DNA of 64,000 nucleotides, taken from positions 124,001 to 188,000 of the forward strand of contig NZ_JABYQT010000005.1 in the NCBI RefSeq assembly GCF_020075495.1, read 5' to 3'. Made by a program: the position numbers and the translations under genes. Positions within the stretch are counted from its first letter, which is position 1; each line of letters begins with the position of its first letter. Positions 56,930-64,000 of this stretch are shown here, piece after piece. The notes beneath the pieces were generated by a model. That model did not search any database, was not told where the DNA came from, and saw only the letters and a program-made list of their open reading frames with translations. The DNA is from Vreelandella aquamarina (lineage in GTDB: Bacteria; Pseudomonadota; Gammaproteobacteria; Pseudomonadales; Halomonadaceae).

Positions 56930-57346
56930 ATGCAAAACGTGCGACGCTATGCGGATATCATTGCCAGCATAGAGGGCTTGGTATGGCTCGGGCTTGCCTG
57001 GTCGATCTCCATCTCAGTACATCACGGCAGCACAGAGCCTACGCTTGCGGCGCTGTTTATCACAGCAGCGCTGGTGCTGTTCAGCTGGGCGCATCGCCCC
57101 ATGCGCTACCTGCTGCGCCGCTATCATATTCGCAAGCGGCGCACCGACATGTGGATCCATATACTGGCACTGCCCCTGCTATTGGCCATGTTCTTTCACA
57201 TCATGGTGGAAGCGACCCTGGGCAGTGCCTGGCTTCCGCCCAAGATGCTGCTGTTCAACCTGCTGGCCTCGGCCGGCTGGATGACCTATGTCATGACCCT
57301 GTTTATCAAGTTCGTCATCCACAGCATCAAGACTTCTCACAAATAG
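56930..57346 (+). CDS. Hypothetical four-helix membrane protein upstream of the redox two-component system
   Basis: 138-aa protein with about four membrane helices (near 15-32, 38-55, 77-95 and 105-130). Basic loops (RRYHIRKRRTD) sit between helices 2 and 3, and several histidines lie near the membrane (SISVHHG, AMFFHIMVEA). I do not recognise a family. It ends seven bases before the RegB-like kinase gene, so it is very likely co-transcribed with it. Candidate role: accessory or quinone/heme-related partner of the kinase, by position only. Confidence 0.8.
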   Translation: MQNVRRYADIIASIEGLVWLGLAWSISISVHHGSTEPTLAALFITAALVLFSWAHRPMRYLLRRYHIRKRRTDMWIHILALPLLLAMFFHIMVEATLGSAWLPPKMLLFNLLASAGWMTYVMTLFIKFVIHSIKTSHK

Positions 57347-57353
57347 GTGGCCC

Positions 57354-58625
57354 ATGCAGCCTGCCCTGCCGCTTCCGCTCTCCACGCCCAACCGCAACCT
57401 GGTACGCCTGACGATTGTTCGAGGAATCACGTGGACAGGCTTTCTGCTGGCAATCGTGGTGGGCGTGGAACTTCTAGCCTTCAACTTGCCTGTCACGGCG
57501 GTCGTCAGCGTCGTGATTGCCATGGGCGTGCTGAATATCATGACCTGGTGGCGCCTGGGTCGTCCACGGGCGGTCGAGCATATCGAGTACCTGCTGCATC
57601 TACTGGCGGATATTACCGGCTTGACCCTGCTGTTCTATTTTTCGGGGGGCTCGACCAACCCGTTCATCACTTATTACCTGGTGCCGGTCACCATTGCCGC
57701 CGCCACTCTGCCCTGGCGGCACGCCTGGGCATGCGCCGGGTGCGCCATGGCAGGCTATAGCTTTCTGATGTTCTACTACCATCCCATCCCCCAACTTGCC
57801 CATATCAACAGCGATGTCATGCTCAACCTGCATGTCCTGGGCATGTGGCTGAATTTTGGTCTTTCTGCCGGGCTGGTCACGTTCTTCATCTACAAAATGG
57901 CTCATGCACTGCGTAGCCGGGACAAGGCGCTGTCCAGAACCCGCGAGGCTGCGCTGCGCAACGAGCAGGTGCTGGCCGTAGCCACCCAAGCCGCCGGCAC
58001 AGCCCACGAACTGGGCACGCCGCTGTCGACCATGGCAGTGCTCTTGAAAGAAATGCAGGCCGAGGCAGGCGATGATGGCACGCTGCAGCAGGACATCAAG
58101 CTGCTGCGCCAGCAGGTGGATATCTGCAAATCACGCCTTCAGCACCTGGTGACCAGCTCGGACCGACGGCGTATGGCGGAGCCGGAAATACTCGAGGCAC
58201 ACGAATGGCTGGCTGGGGTCGTCCAGCGCTGGCTGGTGCTGCGCCCGGACGTCAGCCACCAGCTGGATATCGCTGAAAAACGTGGGAAGCCGTGGCTTGC
58301 AGTAGATACCACGCTGGATCAGGCGCTGATGAACCTGCTCAATAACGCCGCCGACGCCAATCCCGAGCACATCGCGATTCGTCTGGATTGGCAAGAAGAG
58401 AGCGTGGTAATTGATATCCGCGATCATGGCCCGGGGATTGCCATGTCAATCGCAGACCAGCTGGGCGATACGTTCATATCTACCAAGAGCAAGGGGATGG
58501 GCATCGGGCTTTTCTTGACCCATGCCACGATCAACCGTTTTGGGGGTGGCGTTAGCCTGTATAATCACCCGGAAGGCGGCACCCTGACCGAAGTGACCCT
58601 GCCGCGTAGCTCGCCTCCCCACTGA
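57354..58625 (+). CDS. RegB/PrrB/RoxS-type redox-sensing histidine kinase
   Basis: 423-aa membrane kinase with about six N-terminal helices (25-190). It has the quinone-site motif GGSTNPF (98-104), H box TAHELGTPLSTMAV with His218, a cysteine 40 residues on (Cys258 in QVDICKS) that matches the redox-active cysteine spacing of RegB, and N, G1 and G2 ATP motifs (LNNAADAN, DHGPGIA, KGMGIGLFL). RegB senses respiratory redox state through ubiquinone and cysteine oxidation. AGGTGG precedes the ATG. It is followed by its response regulator after 40 bases. Confidence 0.92.
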   Translation: MQPALPLPLSTPNRNLVRLTIVRGITWTGFLLAIVVGVELLAFNLPVTAVVSVVIAMGVLNIMTWWRLGRPRAVEHIEYLLHLLADITGLTLLFYFSGGSTNPFITYYLVPVTIAAATLPWRHAWACAGCAMAGYSFLMFYYHPIPQLAHINSDVMLNLHVLGMWLNFGLSAGLVTFFIYKMAHALRSRDKALSRTREAALRNEQVLAVATQAAGTAHELGTPLSTMAVLLKEMQAEAGDDGTLQQDIKLLRQQVDICKSRLQHLVTSSDRRRMAEPEILEAHEWLAGVVQRWLVLRPDVSHQLDIAEKRGKPWLAVDTTLDQALMNLLNNAADANPEHIAIRLDWQEESVVIDIRDHGPGIAMSIADQLGDTFISTKSKGMGIGLFLTHATINRFGGGVSLYNHPEGGTLTEVTLPRSSPPH

Positions 58626-58665
58626 AACGCGCCTGCGCGTTTTACGCCATAACGTTGAGGACATC

Positions 58666-59205
58666 ATGTTAACGACCGACCAACGCCTGCTCATCATCGA
58701 TGATGACGAGATGTTCTGTCATGTATTGAGTCGCGCGTTCACCCGCCGTGGCTTTGAAGTGATGACGGCTCACGATGCCGATCAGGCACTCGCCGTGGCG
58801 GCCCAGTTCCAGCCCACCATGGCCACGCTGGACCTCAAGCTGGAAAACAGTTCAGGCCTGAAACTGCTGCCTGACATGCTGGCCGCCGTGCCTCATTGCC
58901 GCATTGTGGTACTGACCGGTTACTCGAGTATCGCGACCGCCGTCGAGGCCATGAAGCTGGGCGCTGCCAACTACCTGTGCAAACCCGCAGATGCTGACGA
59001 TATCATCGGCGCATTCGAACACCAGGAGGGCGATCCCAATATCGAGCTTGCCGATAACCCGCCCTCCATCAACCGTATTACCTGGGAACATATCCAGAAA
59101 GTGCTCCAGGAGCACGATGGCAACATCTCGGCAACGGCGCGCGCGCTTGGTATGCATCGGCGTACGCTGCAGCGCAAGCTGCAAAAACGCCCCGTAAAGC
59201 GCTGA
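58666..59205 (+). CDS. RegA/PrrA/RoxR-type response regulator
   Basis: 179-aa regulator. The receiver domain (about 6-120) has acidic pocket IIDDDEMF, phospho-acceptor Asp56 in ATLDLKLENSSG, Thr in VVLTGYSS and Lys in YLCKPAD. A short Pro-containing linker leads to a Fis-type HTH at the C-terminus (TWEHIQKVLQEHDGNISATARALGMHRRTLQRKLQKRP). This combination is the RegA family, controlling respiration, carbon and redox genes. Partner of the preceding kinase. Confidence 0.94.
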   Translation: MLTTDQRLLIIDDDEMFCHVLSRAFTRRGFEVMTAHDADQALAVAAQFQPTMATLDLKLENSSGLKLLPDMLAAVPHCRIVVLTGYSSIATAVEAMKLGAANYLCKPADADDIIGAFEHQEGDPNIELADNPPSINRITWEHIQKVLQEHDGNISATARALGMHRRTLQRKLQKRPVKR

Positions 59206-59239
59206 CTTTCCATTCAGGGGCATATTCGGCGGCAGCGTA

Positions 59240-60013
59240 TCAGTGAGCGGTCCAGCCCAGGTCTATGTTCCAACTTGCCCCGGTCACCGCGCCTGCGGCA
59301 TCGGAGGCCAGATAAGCGACCATCTGGGCTACTTCAACAGGTTCGATCAGGCGTTTGACGGCGGCGTTCTTGAGCATGATCTTTTCGATCACCTCCTGTT
59401 CGTCCATTCCGTTAAGCTTGGCCTGATCGGCAATCTGGTTATCCACCAGCGGCGTTTTCACATAGGCCGGGCAAATGGCATTCGCGGTAATTCCCTGATC
59501 ACCACCTTCCAGCGCCGCTGTCTTGGTCAGCCCGATCAAGCCATGCTTGGCACTGACATAAGCAGCCTTGCCCGGTGATGCCACGTTGGCGTGAATAGAG
59601 GCGATATTGATGATGCGCCCCCAACCGCCCTTGCGCATATGGGGCCAGACAGCCTGGCTCAGCAGAAAAGGCGCCGTCAGCATGAGATCAATGATGTTGC
59701 GCCACTTCTGCTCGGGAAAGGTTTCGATGGTGGCCACGTGCTGAATACCGGCATTGTTGACCAGCACATCCACCCCACCGAATCGTGCTACCGCATCGTC
59801 AACGGCGTCATGACACGCCTGTGGGTCGGTCAGGTCTGCCTGAAAGAAGGCAGCACCGGCTGCCTCTGCCACCTCCTTGCCAGCTGCATTGAAATCGACC
59901 GCCAGGACCTGGTAACCCTGTTTGCAGAAATGCGCGACCACTGCCGCCCCTATGCCACTGCTGGCACCCGTAACCAGTGCCACTCGGGGGGTAGAACCTG
60001 TAGGTGACGTCAT
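59240..60013 (-). CDS. 3-hydroxybutyrate dehydrogenase
   Basis: 257-aa SDR. Cofactor loop VALVTGASSGIGAAVVAHF, NNAGIQHVATIETFP, catalytic Ser in IINIASIHANVASPGKAAYVSAKHG with YxxxK, and CPAYVKTPLVDNQIADQAK are those of D-3-hydroxybutyrate dehydrogenase. It makes acetoacetate from 3-hydroxybutyrate, e.g. from polyhydroxybutyrate. AAGGAG precedes the ATG. The CoA-transferase subunits that use acetoacetate are encoded 1.4 kb away on the same strand. Confidence 0.92.
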   Translation of the reverse strand: MTSPTGSTPRVALVTGASSGIGAAVVAHFCKQGYQVLAVDFNAAGKEVAEAAGAAFFQADLTDPQACHDAVDDAVARFGGVDVLVNNAGIQHVATIETFPEQKWRNIIDLMLTAPFLLSQAVWPHMRKGGWGRIINIASIHANVASPGKAAYVSAKHGLIGLTKTAALEGGDQGITANAICPAYVKTPLVDNQIADQAKLNGMDEQEVIEKIMLKNAAVKRLIEPVEVAQMVAYLASDAAGAVTGASWNIDLGWTAH

Positions 60014-60237
60014 TCAGCTCTCCTTTGAAGTCAGCAAAATTGCTTGGCGAGAATCAGTCCCAGTATAGGAGCATGGGGGTCATGCTGCGTAATTCCTGGC
60101 TGGCGCGAAAGCGCCCGATAGACGCGATGCGCTGAGCCTATTGGCGAAATTCAGGTGGCTGCGTCACAATGTCAGGCGTGACTGACATGGGCGCCGTCAG
60201 ATGGCGCGCCTTTCCTACCCAGGCCAGGAGCCTTTAC

Positions 60238-60501
60238 ATGTTTGTGGTTATCTTTGGCAGGATGTCCTGCCCGTATTGTGTCCGCGCCAAGCAGCTTGCC
60301 GAGCATCTGGAGTCGGCAGGTAAAATCGAGGGTTATCGTTATGTCGACATGCCGTCCGAAGGCGTCACCAAGGAAGACATCGCCAAAACGGCTGGCAAAC
60401 CCATTCATACCGTGCCTCAAGTATTCGTCGATCAAGCCCACATTGGCGGTTTTACTGAATTTGATCAGTTTGTACGTGACAAACAGCTACTTGGCCGTTA
60501 A
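60238..60501 (+). CDS. grxA: Glutaredoxin 1 (GrxA type)
   Basis: 87-aa GrxA-class glutaredoxin. It starts MFVVIFGRMSCPYCVRAKQLAEHL with the CPYC dithiol; TVPQVFVDQAHIGGFTEF is the glutathione-binding cis-Pro and GG segment. It reduces ribonucleotide reductase and other disulfides using glutathione. The ATG at 60238 has AGGAG seven bases upstream; the frame opens at 60169 without support. Monocistronic. Confidence 0.94.
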   Translation: MFVVIFGRMSCPYCVRAKQLAEHLESAGKIEGYRYVDMPSEGVTKEDIAKTAGKPIHTVPQVFVDQAHIGGFTEFDQFVRDKQLLGR

Positions 60502-60622
60502 ACGAAGCTGAGCGTTAAATCGCGCGTTGGTAGCCGTTGAACCTGTCCGCCCGCTGCTTGCCTATACTCCAGCCAATAACAATTTCATCTGACGCGCTTG
60601 TTCAGGCGGCGAGGCTCACACC

Positions 60623-61390
60623 ATGCACCGTGATGAATTCGTACAGCAATTGTGGCTGGATTACGTTCATGCCCATCCGGATATAGGCGCCTTGAGACTT
60701 TGGCCGTTGTCATCAAGCGCCGAGTACCTGACCCTGGTAACGCTCAATTACGGGCCCTTTTCTGCTCATAACCTGATGGGGCAGCTTTCACACATGGGCT
60801 ATCAATCGATCGCCCACTACGCCATGGCCGATAAGGGGCTGCTGATCTACCTGCTGGCCCCCAATGATGGCGGAAGCTGCCTGATACTTGCCGAATTGCA
60901 GCTTGGCACGCTGTGCAAAATGCCCCGCGATGCACTTGCCCACCTGGTCATGCAATCGCATCCCCAGGACTGCAAAGGGCACAATCTGCTATGTCGTGGC
61001 CGGCCATGGCCGATGCCGACCTGGACGCTTTATCTGCAGCTTCAACAGGCGCACCCGCTGGCAGCCTGGATAGCCGTGATGGGACCACGACTGCACCATG
61101 CCGGGTTCGACTGCACCGTGCTGGGCAACTGTCTGGGTACACTGGACGGCCAACTGGCAAAGATCGGCATGCCGGGCCTCAAGGAGGCTCACAATGGCGT
61201 CTTCTCTCTTTCCCCACTCGTCGAGCACTGCTTTTACCCTGCCATGCCACAACGTGTGGTCTTCAGCGACGGGGATGAACACCGCCTTTGCCTTGGCGGG
61301 CTGGCGCTTACTCAAAAACAGCTAGAGGCTGGCGAGGAGCGCATCGCTCAGATACTGCTCCCCTCCCATGCGCGGTGTGAAGTAGCCTGA
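60623..61390 (+). CDS. Unrecognised 255-aa protein, possibly distant DUF1338 relative
   Basis: 255-aa soluble protein, no signal or membrane segment, with about eight cysteines and many histidines. The segment LSHMGYQSIAHYAMADKGLLIYLLAPNDGG ... LILAELQLGTL loosely recalls the small DUF1338 (2-oxoadipate dioxygenase/decarboxylase-like) proteins, but the metal-binding HVNH-like motif is not evident and I would not assign it. A start at 60623 has a modest CGAGG site. It is preceded by grxA and convergent with the CoA-transferase operon. Real coding is supported by length and codon use. Confidence 0.75.
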   Translation: MHRDEFVQQLWLDYVHAHPDIGALRLWPLSSSAEYLTLVTLNYGPFSAHNLMGQLSHMGYQSIAHYAMADKGLLIYLLAPNDGGSCLILAELQLGTLCKMPRDALAHLVMQSHPQDCKGHNLLCRGRPWPMPTWTLYLQLQQAHPLAAWIAVMGPRLHHAGFDCTVLGNCLGTLDGQLAKIGMPGLKEAHNGVFSLSPLVEHCFYPAMPQRVVFSDGDEHRLCLGGLALTQKQLEAGEERIAQILLPSHARCEVA

Positions 61391-61392
61391 AA

Positions 61393-61413
61393 CAAAACGG
61401 CCCCGGAGGGCCG
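61393..61413 (-). terminator. Terminator of the CoA-transferase operon
   Basis: A six-base GC stem CGGCCC / GGGCCG with a four-base loop; the minus strand ends TTTTG. It lies 12 bases after the subunit B stop, directly downstream of the convergent hypothetical gene. Confidence 0.75.
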
Positions 61414-61425
61414 CGTCATGTTACG

Positions 61426-62088
61426 TCACTGGACAAACGTCATTTCAGGTACGTGATCTGGCACGACAAGCCTGCCTGCGGTCTTTTCGATGATTTCCTC
61501 GACGCTGACGCCCGGGGCGCGCTCCTTGAGCACAAAGGCCCCGTCCTTGATTTCCAGATAGGCAAGATCCGTCAATACCCGGCTGATACAGCCAGCACCG
61601 GTCAAGGGTAGCGTACATTTCTCGAGCAGCTTCGACTCCCCATGCTTGGAAGCGTGTGTCATGGTACAGATGATATTTTCTGCGCCCGCAACCAGGTCCA
61701 TGGCGCCGCCCATCCCCTTGATCAGCTTGCCCGGCACCATCCAGGAAGCGATATTACCCTCCTGATCGACTTCGAAAGCGCCCAGCACCGTCAGATCCAC
61801 ATGGCCACCACGAATCATTGCAAAGGACTCGGCGGATGAAAAGATTGCGGCCCCCGGACGAGCGGTAACGGTCTGCTTGCCCGCGTTGATCATGTCGGCA
61901 TCGAGTTCGTTTTCGGTAGGAAAACGGCCCATGCCGAGCAGTCCGTTTTCGGATTGAAGCATGACGTCCATTCCCTCGGGGATATAGTTGGCTACCAGAG
62001 TAGGAATTCCGATCCCGAGATTCACATAGAATCCATCTTCAAGTTCGCGTGCTACGCGCTGTGCCATCTGTTCACGTGTCAAAGCCAT
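61426..62088 (-). CDS. 3-oxoacid CoA-transferase subunit B
   Basis: 220-aa beta subunit of a succinyl-CoA:3-ketoacid (or acetate:acetoacetate) CoA-transferase. VNLGIGIPTLVANYIPEGM and LQSENGLLGMG hold the catalytic Glu (SENG motif); GHVDLTVLGAFEVDQEGNIASWMVPGK is family-typical. It activates acetoacetate to acetoacetyl-CoA. The ATG at 62088 has GAGG eight bases upstream; the frame reaches 62139. Downstream of subunit A by 59 bases. Confidence 0.94.
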   Translation of the reverse strand: MALTREQMAQRVARELEDGFYVNLGIGIPTLVANYIPEGMDVMLQSENGLLGMGRFPTENELDADMINAGKQTVTARPGAAIFSSAESFAMIRGGHVDLTVLGAFEVDQEGNIASWMVPGKLIKGMGGAMDLVAGAENIICTMTHASKHGESKLLEKCTLPLTGAGCISRVLTDLAYLEIKDGAFVLKERAPGVSVEEIIEKTAGRLVVPDHVPEMTFVQ

Positions 62089-62147
62089 GGAGACTACCTC
62101 GTTATCAACATTGAGAAAGGTGAGCAAACTGTTCATCACGCCAGGTA

Positions 62148-62849
62148 CTAGTTGCCATGAACCGTGCGCTTTTCGATACGCTTTTCAAAGGTGCCTTGAA
62201 TGATACGGTCCACATAGATACCCGGCGTATGAATCTGGCTGGGCTCGAGCTCACCCGGCTCGACGATCTCCTCGACTTCGACAACGGTGACCCTGCCAGC
62301 CGTGGCAGCCAGCGGATTGAAGTTCTGGGCGGTATGGCGATATACCACGTTGCCATATCGGTCTGCCTTCCAGCCTTTCACGATGGCGAAGTCCCCTACG
62401 AGCGCCTCCTCCATGATGTAGTGGCGGCCGTTGAATTCGCGTACCTCCTTGCCTTCACCAATCGGCGTGCCATAGCCGGTGGCCGTATAGAACGCCGGAA
62501 TGCCGGCACCACCGGCACGCATGCGTTCGGCCAGGGTCCCCTGGGGGGTCAATACGACTTCGATCTCGTCATTGAGCATCTGCTGTTCGAAAAGAGCATT
62601 TTCACCCACATAGGAGGCAAATATCTTGCTGATCTGGCGGTCTTCCAGCAGCACGCCCAGGCCAAAGCCATCCACTCCACAATTATTGGAGGCAACCGTC
62701 AGGTTCTTGACCCCGCGCCGCTTGATTTCCGCTATGAGATTTTCAGGAATTCCGCATAGTCCGAACCCGCCGGCCAGCACGGTCATTCCATCTTCAATAC
62801 CTTCCATCGCTTCTTCATAGGAAGCAACACGCTTGTCGAATCCTGCCAT
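62148..62849 (-). CDS. 3-oxoacid CoA-transferase subunit A
   Basis: 233-aa alpha subunit. [23 protein letters not shown] contains the CoA-binding glycine-rich signature; [32 protein letters not shown] and [25 protein letters not shown] follow the family. GAGGTACGACC precedes the ATG. With subunit B and the hydroxybutyrate dehydrogenase it completes 3-hydroxybutyrate use. Confidence 0.95.
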   Translation of the reverse strand: MAGFDKRVASYEEAMEGIEDGMTVLAGGFGLCGIPENLIAEIKRRGVKNLTVASNNCGVDGFGLGVLLEDRQISKIFASYVGENALFEQQMLNDEIEVVLTPQGTLAERMRAGGAGIPAFYTATGYGTPIGEGKEVREFNGRHYIMEEALVGDFAIVKGWKADRYGNVVYRHTAQNFNPLAATAGRVTVVEVEEIVEPGELEPSQIHTPGIYVDRIIQGTFEKRIEKRTVHGN

Positions 62850-63144
62850 GGTCGTACCTCGCCTTGTTATCGTTCAGTGATCGAGAACTTCTCTATAGCC
62901 CTGAATGGTTCTTCGCCTGTCCATCAGGTTAGTCTTCTTGTTGTTCCAGTGTATTAGTTTATGAAGATTCGAGGGCAGCTTGCTGGCGTTTCGCACGCTG
63001 GCGCATGCCCCATGATTCAGCAGTGCAAACGAACAAGGCATTAGCCTAACCGTCTCTATACCAGCGACGTCAAGACGGCTTTCGCTAGGCAATCCGGGTT
63101 CGATCCATTAGCATTTATTATTGTTGATCTTTTAAGGAAGAGGC
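62850..63144. other. Divergent intergenic region without a gene
   Basis: About 295 bases between the CoA-transferase operon and the divergent acyltransferase gene. It must hold both promoters; no strong consensus -35/-10 pair, operator repeat or small gene with a convincing ribosome binding site was seen. Confidence 0.5.
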
Positions 63145-64000
63145 ATGGCTTTTTTCACGGGTACGGTCAGCGTCTTGCTGCTTACGCTCAACACATTGTT
63201 CTGGGGCGTTCCGCTGATCGCCTTGACCATCTTGAAGGTAATCATTCCGGTACAGCGTTACAGAGCATGGATTCTGAAAGCGCTTTGCGCCGTGGCACTG
63301 AACTGGATCGGTGTCAACCTATGGTGGATGAAGCGCTGGTTGAAGCCCCGGATAACGTTTTCTGTTCCGGACTCCTTGAGTCCCGATCAATGGTGGCTGG
63401 TCATCTCCAACCATCGCAGTTGGACAGATATATTCATCTTGCTGATGGCGGTACACCGCCGTGTTCCCATGCCGCGTTTCTTTCTCAAGCGCCAGCTGAT
63501 CTGGATTCCGATTGTGGGCCTTGCCTTCTGGGCGCTCGAGTTTCCCTTCATGCGCCGCTTCAGCCGCGAGCAGATTGCAGCCAACCCCAAACTTGCCACC
63601 ATTGATCGCCAATCGACCGAATTGATGTGTCGTCAGGCACGCCATGCACCCATCGCCATTTTCAACTTCGTTGAAGGCACCCGATTCACTCCTGCCAAGC
63701 GCGATGCGCAAAAAAGCCCTTACCGTCATCTTCTGCGTCCTAAGGCCGGTGGAGTTTCTCAAGTGCTTAGCCTGCTTGGCGATCAATTGAATGGTATTCT
63801 AGATGTGACGATCAGCTATGCTAATCCGTCGCCGACCTTTTGGGGATTTCTATGCGGCCAGGAAGCACCCGTCATGCTTCATGCGAGGCAGCTGGCCATT
63901 CCTCAGTGGATGTACGAATCCAACCACTCCGATGAAAAGCAGCACAAGGAACGCTTCCACGCATGGATCAATTCACTCTGGCAGGAAAAAGATACCCTGT
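63145..64000 (+). CDS. PlsC-type acyltransferase (YihG-like), 3' end beyond the window
   Basis: At least 285 codons, open to the right edge. The N-terminal hydrophobic helix (about 5-33) is followed by the acyltransferase motifs NHRSWTDIFIL (His and Asp of HX4D), LKRQLIWIPIVG, and FNFVEGTRF (EGTR motif), then RPKAGGVSQVLSLLG. The architecture matches the YihG/LCLAT-like branch of lysophospholipid acyltransferases of about 300 aa, so only a short C-terminus is missing. AAGGAAGAGG precedes the ATG. It probably remodels membrane phospholipid acyl chains. Confidence 0.9.
   Translation, partial: MAFFTGTVSVLLLTLNTLFWGVPLIALTILKVIIPVQRYRAWILKALCAVALNWIGVNLWWMKRWLKPRITFSVPDSLSPDQWWLVISNHRSWTDIFILLMAVHRRVPMPRFFLKRQLIWIPIVGLAFWALEFPFMRRFSREQIAANPKLATIDRQSTELMCRQARHAPIAIFNFVEGTRFTPAKRDAQKSPYRHLLRPKAGGVSQVLSLLGDQLNGILDVTISYANPSPTFWGFLCGQEAPVMLHARQLAIPQWMYESNHSDEKQHKERFHAWINSLWQEKDTL

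Noticed and set aside
63085-63110. GGGTTCGATCC string resembling a tRNA T loop before the acyltransferase gene
   Set aside because: The expected stem partner is absent and there is no anticodon or acceptor arm nearby.

Overview
The window reads as chromosomal DNA of a halophilic gammaproteobacterium, most likely a Halomonas or close relative (Halomonadaceae). The strongest pointer is a complete ectABC operon for the compatible solute ectoine. Supporting evidence is the Pseudomonas/Halomonas-type neighbourhoods (ubiG-mupP, ruvCAB-ybgC-tolQRAB-pal-cpoB, tamAB, a Pro-Arg-His tRNA cluster) and moderately GC-rich coding sequence with short AT-rich intergenic islands. I see no prophage, transposon, CRISPR array or plasmid backbone. 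The only recombination-associated gene is a lone tyrosine recombinase divergent from a KfrA-like DNA-binding protein.

Layout. 1-2.4 kb: methionine sulfoxide repair (msrQ cut by the window edge, msrP) and a KfrA-like coiled-coil regulator. 2.4-3.8 kb: an operator-rich AT island and the divergent tyrosine recombinase. 3.9-9.0 kb: sufE, then a minus-strand block of a retropepsin-like lipoprotein, an inactive transglutaminase/7TM protein and an ATP-grasp ligase-like protein, followed by zur, hisI and yidD. 9.3-11.8 kb: ectABC with a clear promoter and terminator. 12-22.9 kb: gor, a beta carbonic anhydrase, and an apparent operon of a UDP-glucose-dehydrogenase-like protein lacking its catalytic cysteine, a membrane-anchored coiled-coil protein, tamA, tamB and msrA. 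23-25.4 kb: ubiG-mupP convergent with a YciK-type SDR. 25.4-35.5 kb: the Tol-Pal operon, ruvCAB, aspS and an FmdB-type zinc ribbon.

35.6-49.9 kb: mixed metabolism and repair (a 2-hydroxyacid dehydrogenase, acylphosphatase, YihY, NadM-Nudix, a HypT-like LysR regulator, cardiolipin synthase, class I fumarase, endonuclease VIII, UvrB, OsmC plus a degenerate HMA protein, YgfZ, RF3, a YjfB-type peptide). 50-52.4 kb: a D-amino-acid-dehydrogenase-like flavoenzyme, an AT-rich gap and four tRNA genes. 52.4-56.8 kb: folD, mtnN, an ArsR-type regulator with an Old Yellow Enzyme, and pyrC. 56.9-59.2 kb: a small membrane protein followed by a RegB/RegA (RoxS/RoxR) redox two-component system. 59.2-64 kb: 3-hydroxybutyrate dehydrogenase and both subunits of a 3-oxoacid CoA-transferase, interleaved with a glutaredoxin and an unrecognised protein. 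The window ends inside a PlsC-type acyltransferase.

How the genes work together. Four themes recur. Envelope integrity: Tol-Pal, TamAB, Cls, the acyltransferase, YidD, YihY. Thiol, methionine and quinone redox balance: MsrPQ, MsrA, Gor, GrxA, OsmC, HypT-like, RegBA, UbiG. Osmoadaptation: ectABC and, by position and architecture, perhaps the retropepsin/7TM/ATP-grasp operon. DNA repair: RuvABC, UvrB, Nei. The least explained elements are the KfrA-recombinase pair with its operator array, the retropepsin operon, the cysteine-less dehydrogenase in the tam operon, and the small proteins beside osmC and regB. Start codons were re-chosen from ribosome binding sites and family alignments recalled from memory; no database search was run.
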